DNA of 15,796 bases from Chthoniobacterales bacterium (GCA_017853515.1 JAFMJK010000026.1:1-15796), one strand, 5' to 3'. Positions 6,839 through 13,959 are shown, counted from the first letter of the stretch. Made by a program: numbers and translations. Notes: generated by a model not told the origin, from the sequence alone.

Positions 6839-7201
6839 ATGCCAAGAGCAACAAACGCGCCGGCCAGTCGCGAGCGGCGCAAAACGATGGTGTCGAAGGC
6901 CAAGGGTTACCGCGGCCGTCGCAGCAAACTCTTCCGCTACGCGAAAGACGCGCGGATGAAGGCCCAGGTCTGGGCGACCCGCGACCGCAAGACGCGCAAA
7001 CGGAACCTCCGCGGTTTGTGGATCACGCGCATCAGTGCCGCGTGCCGCGCCGAAGGGATCACCTACAGCCGCTTGATGGAGGGCCTGAAAAAGGCGTCCA
7101 TCGCCATCAACCGCAAAATGCTGGCCGACCTGGCCGTGGCCGACGAGGCCGCGTTCCGCCAAGTCGTGGCCAAAGGTGCGGCGGCGCTGAAGGCCGCTTG
7201 A
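6839..7201 (+). CDS. rplT: 50S ribosomal protein L20 (bL20)
   Basis: A 120-aa basic protein that binds 23S rRNA early in 50S assembly and in several bacteria represses its own operon. Family hallmarks are KAKGYRGRRSKLFRYAKDARMKA (residues 20-42, partly shown), RDRKTRKRNLRGLWITRISAACR and ITYSRLMEGLKKASIAINRKMLADLA. Length matches the family. The ATG at 6839 is preceded by AAGGCGG at a suitable distance, inside a hairpin that could occlude it. The stop codon is followed after one base by the second copy of the 66-bp palindromic repeat. Residues 1-16 (MPRATNAPASRERRKT) are the usual short basic lead-in. Confidence 0.97.
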   Translation: MPRATNAPASRERRKTMVSKAKGYRGRRSKLFRYAKDARMKAQVWATRDRKTRKRNLRGLWITRISAACRAEGITYSRLMEGLKKASIAINRKMLADLAVADEAAFRQVVAKGAAALKAA

Positions 7202-7202
7202 T

Positions 7203-7268
7203 GGTAGGGGCACGCGGCCCGCGTGTCCGCGCTATGGGTGAAGGACGAGCGGGCTGCTCGTCCCTGCC
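7203..7268 (-). repeat. 66-bp paired-hairpin repeat, copy 2 (inverted)
   Basis: Inverted relative to the copy at 6102-6167 and exactly the same length. Hairpins here are GGGCACGC-GGCCC-GCGTGTCC (7208-7228, one G-T wobble) and GGACGAGC-GGGCT-GCTCGTCC (7243-7263). When the orientations are aligned, the two 26-bp arms differ at 3 and 2 positions while the 14-bp spacer is essentially unrelated, so the hairpins but not the spacer are conserved. It begins one base after the rplT stop codon and ends 60 bp before pheS, so it would lie in any rplT-pheS read-through transcript, where it could slow 3' decay or attenuate transcription (inference). There is no T run for a canonical terminator. Confidence 0.85.
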
Positions 7269-7328
7269 TTGGGGCGGCTCGCGGGGGTGCTCGCCCTCCA
7301 ACGGGTATCCGCTACAATCCATTGCATC

Positions 7329-8348
7329 ATGCGTGAGGAACTGACCGCCCTGCGCGAGCAGGCGCTGCGCGACATTGCCGGCGCGGCGGATCTGTCCGCT
7401 CTCGAGCAGGTGCGCGTGGCCGTGGCCGGACGCGCGGGGACGCTCACCAAGGCGGGCGAGCAGATGCGTCACCTGGCCAAGGAGGAGCGGCCGGAAATCG
7501 GAAAACTCCTCCACGAAGTGCGCACTGCGGTGACCGGTGCGCTCGACGCCCGCGCGGCGGAACTTTCCGCTGCGGCCGAGGAAGCGGAGTTGGCCCGGAT
7601 CGATCCGACTCTGCCGGGGCGCTCGCGTCCGGTGGGCAGCCTGCATCCGCTTCAGCATTTGCAACGCCGTGCGGTGGAGATTTTCCGGCGCATGGGATTC
7701 GCGCTGGCCGAAGGGCCGGATATCGAAACCGAATGGCACTGCTTCGATGCGCTGAACACGCCGGCGGATCATCCGGCGCGCAATGAACAGGATACTTTCT
7801 ATTTGCCCGACGGACGGCTTCTCCGCACGCACACTTCGAGCGTGCAGATCCGCACGATGGAATGCACGGCGCCGCCCGTCCGCATCATCGCGCCGGGTGC
7901 GGCCTACCGCCGCGACGAGGTGGACGCCACCCACCTCGCGCAGTTCACGCAAATGGAGGGGCTCTATGTCGACGAAGGCGTGACACTCGGCGATCTCAAG
8001 GGAACTTTGGAGTATTTCTTCCGCGAGCTGTTCGGCCCCGACACCAAGGTGCGGTTCCGTCCGCATTTTTTCCCCTTCACCGAACCGAGCTACGAGATCG
8101 ACGTCCGCGCGGCCGCCTTGGGCGGCGGCGAGCGATGGCTCGAATTGGCCGGCTGCGGGATGGTTGACCCTGCGGTCTTCGCGCAGATCTGCGAGCGCCG
8201 CGGCGACAAGGTGTTCGACCCGGAGAAAGTGACCGGCTTCGCCTTCGGTTTCGGCCTCGAGCGTTTGGCCATGATCCTCTATGGCGTGCCCGACATCCGC
8301 ATGTTCGTGGAGAATGACCAGCGGTTCCTCGCGCAATTCCCGTCATGA
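7329..8348 (+). CDS. pheS: Phenylalanine--tRNA ligase alpha subunit
   Basis: A 339-aa catalytic subunit of the (alpha-beta)2 class II synthetase that charges tRNA-Phe. An N-terminal helical region (about 1-90) precedes the catalytic core. Visible motifs are LHPLQH (105-110), RTHTSSVQ (166-173), motif 2 in GAAYRRDEVDATHLAQFTQM (190-209), FRPHFFPFTEPSYEID (243-258) for phenylalanine binding, and motif 3 GFGLERLAM (307-315). An in-frame ATG at 7269 would add 20 residues reading out of the repeat, so 7329 (MREELTALREQAL) is chosen. TACAAT lies 10 nt upstream of this start but without a clear -35, and there is no Shine-Dalgarno. The stop overlaps the pheT start by 4 nt (ATGA), indicating translational coupling of the two subunits. 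Confidence 0.97.
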   Translation: MREELTALREQALRDIAGAADLSALEQVRVAVAGRAGTLTKAGEQMRHLAKEERPEIGKLLHEVRTAVTGALDARAAELSAAAEEAELARIDPTLPGRSRPVGSLHPLQHLQRRAVEIFRRMGFALAEGPDIETEWHCFDALNTPADHPARNEQDTFYLPDGRLLRTHTSSVQIRTMECTAPPVRIIAPGAAYRRDEVDATHLAQFTQMEGLYVDEGVTLGDLKGTLEYFFRELFGPDTKVRFRPHFFPFTEPSYEIDVRAAALGGGERWLELAGCGMVDPAVFAQICERRGDKVFDPEKVTGFAFGFGLERLAMILYGVPDIRMFVENDQRFLAQFPS

Positions 8349-10636
8349 AAATTTCCCTCGAGTGGCTCAAGGACTACGTGGCGCTGCCCGGGTCGCCGGA
8401 GGCGTTGAGCGAGTTGCTGACCAACGGCGGCACGGAAGTGATCGGGCGCGAAAACCGCGGCAATGTCCCCGACAAGGTGGTCGTGGCGCAGATCCTTTCC
8501 AGCGAGCAGCACCCCAATGCCGACCGATTGAGCGTTTGCCAGGTCGACGACGGTTCCGGTCAGCCGCGCCAGATTGTTTGCGGGGCGAAAAATTACAAAG
8601 TCGGGGACAAAGTCCCGCTCGCTCTTCCCGGTGCGGTCCTCGGCCCGGATTTCAAAATCAAGGCGGGCAAGCTGCGCGGCGTTGCCTCGGACGGCATGAT
8701 GTGCAGCGCCAAAGAGCTCGCGCTGGCCGAGGATGCCGAAGGCTTGCTCATTCTTCCCGCCGACACGCCGGTCGGGAAACCGGCCAAGGAACTGTTCCCG
8801 CCGGACACCGTGCTCGAACTCGAGGTCACGCCGAATCGTCCCGACATGCTGGGCTACCAAGGTGTGGCGCGGGAAGTCGCGGCCTTGGCGCACGTTGAGG
8901 CGAAGGTCGCTGATGCAACCGCGGCGGCGCAAAAAGCGGCGGATGGTTTGGTCCGGCTGGAAGATGCGGGCTGTCCTTTCTACACCGCGCGGATCATCCG
9001 CGGCGTGAAGGTTGGGCCGAGTCCGCAATGGTTGGCGGATCGGCTCACCGCGGTCGGATTGCGCCCGATCAACAATATCGTGGATGTGACCAATTATGTG
9101 CTGCTCGAAACCGGGCAGCCATTGCACGCCTTCGATTTGGCGAAGTTGGATGGCGGGATTGTCGTGCGGAAGGCGCGGGAGGGCGAGTCGCTCAAGGCTT
9201 TGGACGGATCCGATCTCAAGTTGCGGCCGCATGATCTGGTGATCGCCGATGCCAAGAAAACGGTCGCCCTCGCCGGCGTGATGGGGGGAGAGGAGAGCGG
9301 GGTGAGCGGGAGCACGACGGACATTCTGCTGGAGAGCGCGTGGTTCGAGCCGACCCGCGTGCGCAAGACTTCCCGCGAACTCGGGATTTCGACCGACTCG
9401 AGTTACCGCTTCGAACGGCGTGTGGATCCGTGCGGCGTGGCGGCGGCTTCGGCACGGGCCGCGGAATTGATTGTGCAGACGGCAGGCGGAGCGGCGGAAG
9501 CCGAATTGCTCGTGGCCGGCGCGATGCCGCACGGCGAGACGGAAGTATGTTTGGACAACAATCGCTGCCGCGCATTGCTCGGACTCGATATTTCGGACGG
9601 GGAAATTGAAGGCATCTTGCAGCGCTTGGGCTTGGTGAGAACCGGCGACAAGTGGAAGGTGCCAAGCTATCGGCCTGACCTGATCCGCGAGGTTGATCTA
9701 ATCGAGGAAGTGATCCGCGTGGCGGGGATCGAACGCGTGCCATCGAGGCTGCGCGGCTTTCCGGCCGAGGCGAGCACGGCGGACCGTCGGCACGACAACG
9801 CGGAAAAGCTTCGCGAACGGCTGCGCGCCCAGGGATTCAGCGAGGCGCGGACTTCGCACTTTGTTTCGCCCGAAGCTTTGCAGCGCGCGGGTGTGGCCGC
9901 AGACCATGCCGTGGCCATGCGCAATCCGCTCGGCGCCGACCAGGCGTTGTTGCGTCCGGTCCTGCTCTCCGGACTGCTCGAAGCGCTGGCCCGCAACCTG
10001 CGTTATGGTGCGGACAGCGTGCGCTTGTTCGAGTTCGGCCCGGTTTTCCGCAACAGCGGAGTCGAGGAGCAAACGGCTCTGGCCTTGGTCGCGACGGGTG
10101 AAGACAGCGATCTTTACGAGTTGAAAGGGGTGCTTCGCGCCGCCTTTGGTCCGGTGGATTTCGCGCCGGAGGCCGGACTGGCGCTGAGAGTTTCCGGACG
10201 CGGAGTCGATGGCACCGTGCGGCGTCTGCCGCGCGCCTTGGCCGATGCCCACGAGGCAAAGGACGCGGTTTATTTCGCGGAGGTCGTGGTCGACGCTTGG
10301 CTCGGGACTGCGCCGGCGGCGATCCGGGTCGAACCGTTGCCCAAGTTTCCGGCCGCGGAGCGCGATCTTTCGCTCGTTTTGCCGCGCGGGGTGACCTACG
10401 CCGCGATCGAGGGCGCCTTGCGCGGGGCCAAGGCGCCGCATCTGCAAACGGTCGCATTGAAGGACGTCTTCGCCGATGCAAGCGGAGTCAAATTGGCGAC
10501 CGACCAAAAGTCGGTCACGGTCACCTTGACATTCCGCGAAGAGGATCGAACATTGACCTCGGACGAAGTTGACCGCGCGGTGGAGACATTGCGCGATCAC
10601 GCGAAAGCGGAGCTGGGTGCCGTTTTCCGCGGATAG
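8345..10636 (+). CDS. pheT: Phenylalanine--tRNA ligase beta subunit
   Basis: A 763-aa partner of PheS, within the usual bacterial range of roughly 750-800. Domain order: an N-terminal segment (MKISLEWLKDYV), an EMAP-like tRNA-binding OB fold (about 39-150, with HPNADRLSVCQVD), the B3/B4 editing domain (about 205-385) that hydrolyses mischarged Tyr-tRNA-Phe, and the B5 region ending in SYRPDLIREVDLIEEVIRVAG (partly shown, 441-461). A synthetase-like core follows (about 480-600, NPLGADQALLRPVLLSGLLEAL, partly shown), and then a C-terminal ferredoxin-fold anticodon-binding domain (about 666-763, FPAAERDLSLVLP). No domain is missing. The start overlaps the pheS stop as ATGA. No terminator directly follows; the next one is at 10847, past the candidate RNA. 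Confidence 0.97.
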   Translation: MKISLEWLKDYVALPGSPEALSELLTNGGTEVIGRENRGNVPDKVVVAQILSSEQHPNADRLSVCQVDDGSGQPRQIVCGAKNYKVGDKVPLALPGAVLGPDFKIKAGKLRGVASDGMMCSAKELALAEDAEGLLILPADTPVGKPAKELFPPDTVLELEVTPNRPDMLGYQGVAREVAALAHVEAKVADATAAAQKAADGLVRLEDAGCPFYTARIIRGVKVGPSPQWLADRLTAVGLRPINNIVDVTNYVLLETGQPLHAFDLAKLDGGIVVRKAREGESLKALDGSDLKLRPHDLVIADAKKTVALAGVMGGEESGVSGSTTDILLESAWFEPTRVRKTSRELGISTDSSYRFERRVDPCGVAAASARAAELIVQTAGGAAEAELLVAGAMPHGETEVCLDNNRCRALLGLDISDGEIEGILQRLGLVRTGDKWKVPSYRPDLIREVDLIEEVIRVAGIERVPSRLRGFPAEASTADRRHDNAEKLRERLRAQGFSEARTSHFVSPEALQRAGVAADHAVAMRNPLGADQALLRPVLLSGLLEALARNLRYGADSVRLFEFGPVFRNSGVEEQTALALVATGEDSDLYELKGVLRAAFGPVDFAPEAGLALRVSGRGVDGTVRRLPRALADAHEAKDAVYFAEVVVDAWLGTAPAAIRVEPLPKFPAAERDLSLVLPRGVTYAAIEGALRGAKAPHLQTVALKDVFADASGVKLATDQKSVTVTLTFREEDRTLTSDEVDRAVETLRDHAKAELGAVFRG

Positions 10637-10716
10637 ATCTTTCGCATCGCCGAAGCCGATTTGCCCTGGAGAGTTCGATTAAACGATCCAAGCCCCGAAC
10701 CGTATTACAATATCCC
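10637..10716. other. Spacer between pheT and the candidate RNA
   Basis: Eighty bases with no ORF or terminator. The only notable element is TTACAATATCCC, containing a -10-like TACAAT at 10706-10711. That would place a transcription start near 10717-10719, at the 5' edge of the folded region. I could not find a convincing -35 box at 16-18 bp. Confidence 0.4.
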
Positions 10717-10885
10717 AGGAGGCTGAGCTGTGGCCGGTAAGAGCATGCCTTGATTGGAAGCTCGCGCGGGTCGCGGCGGTCATCCGCCCTTGTATCCAAG
10801 GGATCGGGAATTGGGCCGTGACGGCTCACCCGGGGCAATCCTCATCAAAGCGCCTTCCGTGCGAGCGGGAGGCGCTTTCTGTTTG
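10717..10885 (+). ncRNA. Candidate structured RNA with intrinsic terminator, family unknown
   Basis: A non-coding stretch whose bases fold around a long-range helix. TGAGCTGT (10724-10731) pairs with ACGGCTCA (10821-10828; 8 pairs, one G-U), stacked on GGCC/GGCC (10732-10735 with 10814-10817). AGGA (10717-10720) with TCCT (10839-10842) may close it. Inside, three hairpins are possible: GAGC/GCTC (10741-10744/10760-10763), GGCGG-TCAT-CCGCC (10775-10788), and CCTTG/CAAGG around TATC near 10788-10801, slightly overlapping the previous one. A 9-bp perfect terminator stem follows at once. A riboswitch-like leader or an independent small RNA both fit. It does not match my recollection of 6S, SRP, RNase P, tmRNA or common riboswitch cores. 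It could also be the 3' UTR of pheT. Confidence 0.4.
10847..10885 (+). terminator. Rho-independent terminator
   Basis: AAAGCGCCT (10847-10855) pairs perfectly with AGGCGCTTT (10870-10878), extending inward by one G-U and two G-C pairs to 12 pairs around loop GTGCGAGC. The 3' side continues TTTCTGTTT. This is the strongest intrinsic terminator in the window. It ends the transcript that includes the candidate RNA, and also any pheST read-through. It is 165 bp upstream of carA. Confidence 0.85.
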
Positions 10886-11009
10886 ATGTAGCGGCGGCGT
10901 CTGCCCGCGTAGGCGGCTCGCCCCGTCCCGGCGCGATGTCGTGCAGACAAATCGCGATGGGGGCATCGCGGTCCACCTCGCCAGCGCTAATAGATGCCCG
11001 CTTTGGGAT
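10886..11009. other. Upstream region of carA
   Basis: No ORF is credible here. A perfect hairpin CGCGATG-GGGG-CATCGCG lies at 10953-10970, and GGCATC (10962-10967) could instead pair with GATGCC about 27 nt downstream (10993-10998), so two folds compete. If transcription starts at the candidate carA promoter (11010-11038), these elements lie upstream of the transcript and would act as DNA. If it starts earlier, they form a leader. Pyrimidine or arginine control of carA is common in bacteria, but no PyrR site or ARG box is recognisable. Confidence 0.35.
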
Positions 11010-11038
11010 TTGCGGACGCGGCTTCAGGCGGATAGAAA
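11010..11038 (+). promoter_or_regulatory. Candidate promoter of carA
   Basis: TTGCGG, a 17-bp spacer and TAGAAA (continuing TTCC) end 12 nt before the carA ATG at 11051. Box matches are 3/6 and 4/6. It predicts a very short leader, consistent with the lack of a Shine-Dalgarno sequence. Confidence 0.4.
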
Positions 11039-11050
11039 TTCCTGACACAA

Positions 11051-12232
11051 ATGACGGCATTACTGGCACTTGAGGACGGAAGGGTTTTTCGCGGCGACGC
11101 ATTCGGCGCAACCGGGACGGTGACCGGCGAGATTTGCTTCAACACCTCGCTGAGCGGCTACCAGGAGGTGCTGACCGATCCTTCCTACTTCGGGCAGATC
11201 GTGGCCATGACCAACCCGCACATCGGCAACTACGGCGTGAACGTCCTCGACGAAGAAGCGCACGGTCCGCAGGTGAGGGGATTTGTCATCGAGGAATTGT
11301 CCGAGTTGCCGAGCAACTGGCGTTCCGAGGAGTCGCTCGACTCTTACCTTCGGCGCAACGGTGTGCCCGGAATCCAGGGGGTCGATACACGCGCGCTGAC
11401 CAAGCACCTGCGCCAAGCCGGCGCGATGAAAGCCTGCCTGACGACCGACCAAATGTCCGAAGCAGATGCGGTGCAACGCGCGGTCAAGGGCGACGGAGTT
11501 GTCGGTATGGATTTTGTCCGCGAGGTCACGCCGAAGCAGGCTTACGATTGGGATCCCGCGGACGCGGAGAGCCGTCCTTGGAAACTCGCCTCGGGCGCGG
11601 GCGGGGTTGGCGAACTGCGTGATCCGGTGGGCAACGTCTTCGGTTTTCTCCCGCCGGCGCGTCATCGAGTCGTCGCCTACGACTTCGGCATGAAGCGGAA
11701 TATCCTGCGCGATTTGCGCCAGCGCGGACTGTCGGTCCGGGTTGTTCCGGCGGACACATCGGCGGAGGACGTGCTGGCCATGGATCCCGACGGCATCTTT
11801 CTCTCGAACGGCCCCGGCGATCCGGCGGCGCTCGACTACATCCACAAAAGCGTGCGCGCCCTGCTGGGAAAAAAACCGATTTTCGGCATCTGTCTCGGGC
11901 ACCAGATCCTCGGATATGCGCTGGGCGGAAAGACCTTCAAATTGAAGTTCGGCCATCGCGGGGGAAACCAGCCGGTCAAGGACCTGCGCAGCGGCAAGGT
12001 CTCGATCACTTCGCAGAACCACGGCTTCGCGGTGGATGCGGACTCATTGCCGTCCGATGCGGAAGTGACGCACGTCAATTTGAACGACGGCACGGTCGAG
12101 GGCCTGCGGAGCAAGTCGATGCCCGTCTTCAGCGTGCAATACCATCCCGAGGCCGCGCCGGGGCCCCATGATGCGGCCTACTTTTTCGACCAGTTCGCCG
12201 ATCTGATTGCCGAAAGCAAAGGCGGCCGCTAA
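11051..12232 (+). CDS. carA: Carbamoyl-phosphate synthase small (glutaminase) subunit
   Basis: A 393-aa subunit that hydrolyses glutamine and passes ammonia to CarB for carbamoyl phosphate, the shared precursor of arginine and pyrimidines. The N-terminal CPSase small-chain domain (about 1-150) carries GEICFNTSLSGYQEVLTDPS (26-45) and GIQGVDTRALTKHLR. The class I glutamine amidotransferase domain (about 205-390) has the intact triad: nucleophile C281 in GICLGHQ, and H365 and E367 in QYHPEAAPGPHD. Length is normal and all catalytic residues are present. The ATG at 11051 matches the family N-terminus. carB is not in the window, so the pair is not adjacent on this side. The next gene starts 12 bp downstream but seems to have its own promoter inside the carA 3' end. 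Confidence 0.97.
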   Translation: MTALLALEDGRVFRGDAFGATGTVTGEICFNTSLSGYQEVLTDPSYFGQIVAMTNPHIGNYGVNVLDEEAHGPQVRGFVIEELSELPSNWRSEESLDSYLRRNGVPGIQGVDTRALTKHLRQAGAMKACLTTDQMSEADAVQRAVKGDGVVGMDFVREVTPKQAYDWDPADAESRPWKLASGAGGVGELRDPVGNVFGFLPPARHRVVAYDFGMKRNILRDLRQRGLSVRVVPADTSAEDVLAMDPDGIFLSNGPGDPAALDYIHKSVRALLGKKPIFGICLGHQILGYALGGKTFKLKFGHRGGNQPVKDLRSGKVSITSQNHGFAVDADSLPSDAEVTHVNLNDGTVEGLRSKSMPVFSVQYHPEAAPGPHDAAYFFDQFADLIAESKGGR

Positions 12233-12235
12233 TTT
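12207..12235 (+). promoter_or_regulatory. Candidate promoter of the FHA gene, inside the carA end
   Basis: TTGCCG, a 17-bp spacer and TAATTT straddle the carA stop codon and end 9 nt before the FHA start at 12245. The TTG-to-TA distance (23 nt) equals that upstream of rpmI, carA and the 48-aa ORF. Because the upstream part is also coding sequence, some of the match may be coincidence. Confidence 0.3.
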
Positions 12236-12244
12236 GGATTCCTC

Positions 12245-12733
12245 ATGCGCCTGACTGTTTATTTCCCCGAGGACAGCCCGACGACCCACGAATTTGTCGG
12301 CACCAAACTCACGGTCGGTCGGTTGGGGGACAACGATGTCCATCTGGATGACGGCTCGGTCTCGAGCCATCATGCCGAGATTGTGGTGAGGGACGGCGCT
12401 GCCGTTTTGGTCGACAAGGGTTCGACCAACGGGACTTACCTGAACGGCGAGCAAGTGACCGGGGAGCATCCGCTGGCGGAAGGGGATGAAATTTATTTCG
12501 GCAGCGTGCGCGGCGTATTCATGGAACCGGTGGCGGCGCCTGCGCCGGCGGCCGCGGAACCGGAACTCGCGACCGCGGGAGCGGAAGGCACCGGTCGGCC
12601 TGCGAATTTTCGCTACATGTCACCCCTGCCGCGTCCGGCCCCGCCGAAAGACACTCTCGGTCTTGTCGCGTGGGTGTGCGCGGGAATCGGTGCGTTGGCC
12701 GTGGCCTACGCGTTTTACGCCATCCTGGCCTGA
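12245..12733 (+). CDS. FHA-domain protein with C-terminal membrane anchor
   Basis: A 162-aa protein. Residues about 1-95 form a forkhead-associated domain, which binds phosphothreonine peptides. The conserved core is visible as VGRLGDNDVHLDDGSVSSHHAEI (24-46, partly shown; G25-R26, S40, H43) and DKGSTNGTYLNG (57-68, with N62-G63). A proline/alanine-rich linker (about 95-135) follows, then one hydrophobic segment at about 138-161 running to the last residue. This predicts a tail-anchored protein with the FHA domain in the cytoplasm. No signal peptide, kinase or phosphatase is adjacent, so its partner is unknown. It starts 12 bp after carA, although no functional tie is expected. Likely a docking protein in Ser/Thr phosphorylation signalling, or an FHA scaffold for a membrane complex. 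Confidence 0.85.
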   Translation: MRLTVYFPEDSPTTHEFVGTKLTVGRLGDNDVHLDDGSVSSHHAEIVVRDGAAVLVDKGSTNGTYLNGEQVTGEHPLAEGDEIYFGSVRGVFMEPVAAPAPAAAEPELATAGAEGTGRPANFRYMSPLPRPAPPKDTLGLVAWVCAGIGALAVAYAFYAILA

Positions 12734-12744
12734 CCGGGCACGGC

Positions 12745-12909
12745 TCAGAACGCGAAGGTCAGTTGGCTGTTGGACGGTCTCGCCGTCGGTTGGCGGCGGG
12801 CCAGCAGGTTGCGTTTGATCAGCGCGAAGAGGTGCGCCCCGACTTCGTGGGGAAGGGGTTCCTCGCGGCGGGTTGTGTGACGGTGGGTGATGCGGTTTTT
12901 TGCTTTCAT
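12745..12909 (-). CDS. Probable small basic protein (54 aa), unknown function
   Basis: On the minus strand the ATG at 12909 opens a 54-aa frame ending in TGA at 12745-12747. By hand count, 42 of 54 codons end in G or C, and arginine, leucine and isoleucine use CGC, CTG and ATC, as in clear genes of this window. That argues for real coding in what would otherwise be a 218-bp gap. The product is highly basic (MKAKNRITHRHTTRREE at the start) with a hydrophobic stretch AHLFALIKRNLLARR and a tail ending SQLTFAF. An upstream in-frame ATG at 13032 would give 95 aa but run antisense into the WYL gene, so the short form is preferred. It converges with the FHA gene and diverges from the WYL regulator. 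No Shine-Dalgarno. Function not recognised. Confidence 0.45.
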   Translation of the reverse strand: MKAKNRITHRHTTRREEPLPHEVGAHLFALIKRNLLARRQPTARPSNSQLTFAF

Positions 12910-12951
12910 CGCCCGCGACTTTGCCCGATGGGGTAGGACATCCGCTGTCTC

Positions 12952-13959
12952 ATGCCCCCAAAAAAATCCCCCCCGAAAAAGGCTCCCGAAGCCCTGACGC
13001 GCCCGCCGATGGAACGCATGTGGCGGATTCACCAGATTCTTTCAAGCGGCGCGTATCCCAATTGCACCGGCTTGTCCGCCGAACTGGAAGTTTCGGCCAA
13101 GACCGTGATGCGCGACATCGAGTTCATGCGCGACCGGCTCGGTTTGCCCTTGGAATACGACCCGGTGAAGCACGGCTTCCGCTACACGGCGGCGGTGAGG
13201 GATTTTCCCACGATGAAGGTTTCCCAAGGCGAGGTCGCGGCGCTGCTTCTGGCGCAGCAGTCGCTCGAGCAGTTCCGCGGGACGCCCTTCGAACGTCCTT
13301 TGACCGGAGCCTTCCGCAAGTTGAGCCAATCGCTCGGGGGGGACATGGAAGTGGCATGGCATGAGTTGGAGCAGGCCTTGTCCGTCCGGCGCAGCGGGGT
13401 GGGTTTGGCCGACATGCAGGTTTTCGACGCGTTGGCCAAGGCGGTGACGGACCGCGAGGAGATCGAATTTTCCTATCACAAACTGGCGGGCGAGAAGCCC
13501 GAGAAGCGCACAGTGCGGCCGTATCACCTCGGGTGCATCGAGGACCAATGGTATCTTTTTGCCCATGACATCGGACGCGGGGCGATAAGAACCTTCGCCC
13601 TGCCGCGCATCCGCGAAGTGGAGCGGACCGGCGAGCGGTTCCGGCGTCCGAAAGATTTTTCCGTCGGTAAGCTGCTCGAGGGAAGCTTCGCAGTTTTCGA
13701 GGGACGCCACGCCAAGCCGGTGAAAATCCTTTTCCGCGGAGTGGCGGCGCGTCTCGTCGCGGAGCGTTCCTGGCATCCCACGCAGAAAATCAAGCCGCAC
13801 GGGAAACATGCCGAGTTGACCATGCGCGTCGGGCTGTCTCCCGATTTGGTCCAATGGATTCTCGGCTGGGGAGGCGAGGCAGAAGTGCTCGGGCCGGCGG
13901 AGTTGCGCCATCGCGTGGCGCGCGGCGCCTTGGCTGCGGCAGATGTCTATCGCGGGTGA
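12952..13959 (+). CDS. WYL-domain transcriptional regulator (YafY/DeoR-like)
   Basis: A 335-aa predicted DNA-binding regulator. A lysine/proline-rich lead (1-19) is followed by a winged helix-turn-helix (about 20-78: MERMWRIHQILSSG, then LSAELEVSAKTVMRDIEFMR as recognition region). The WYL domain lies at about 155-235, with EIEFSYHKL, the RTVRPYHLG segment and the eponymous W200-Y201-L202 in QWYLFAHD. A WCX-type C-terminal domain (about 250-335) completes the usual architecture. WYL domains sense ligands, including nucleic acid in some defence-linked homologues. Here no defence or target operon is adjacent apart from the divergent 54-aa ORF, so the regulon is unknown. The ATG at 12952 is used; M20 is an alternative start that removes the lysine-rich lead. 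No Shine-Dalgarno. Confidence 0.9.
   Translation: MPPKKSPPKKAPEALTRPPMERMWRIHQILSSGAYPNCTGLSAELEVSAKTVMRDIEFMRDRLGLPLEYDPVKHGFRYTAAVRDFPTMKVSQGEVAALLLAQQSLEQFRGTPFERPLTGAFRKLSQSLGGDMEVAWHELEQALSVRRSGVGLADMQVFDALAKAVTDREEIEFSYHKLAGEKPEKRTVRPYHLGCIEDQWYLFAHDIGRGAIRTFALPRIREVERTGERFRRPKDFSVGKLLEGSFAVFEGRHAKPVKILFRGVAARLVAERSWHPTQKIKPHGKHAELTMRVGLSPDLVQWILGWGGEAEVLGPAELRHRVARGALAAADVYRG

Noticed and set aside
10721..10770. Possible tRNA, because of GGTAAGAGC resembling a D arm
   Set aside because: No anticodon arm, T arm or acceptor stem can be paired in register.
10811..10840. ZTP riboswitch-like words (GGGCCGTGAC, then ACCCGGGGC)
   Set aside because: The two conserved blocks are too close, with no intervening helices, and carA is not a typical ZTP target.
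10717..10842. 6S RNA
   Set aside because: A long closing helix is shared, but the interior looks multibranched rather than a rod with one central bubble, and conserved 6S segments are not apparent. It remains possible and would need a covariance search.
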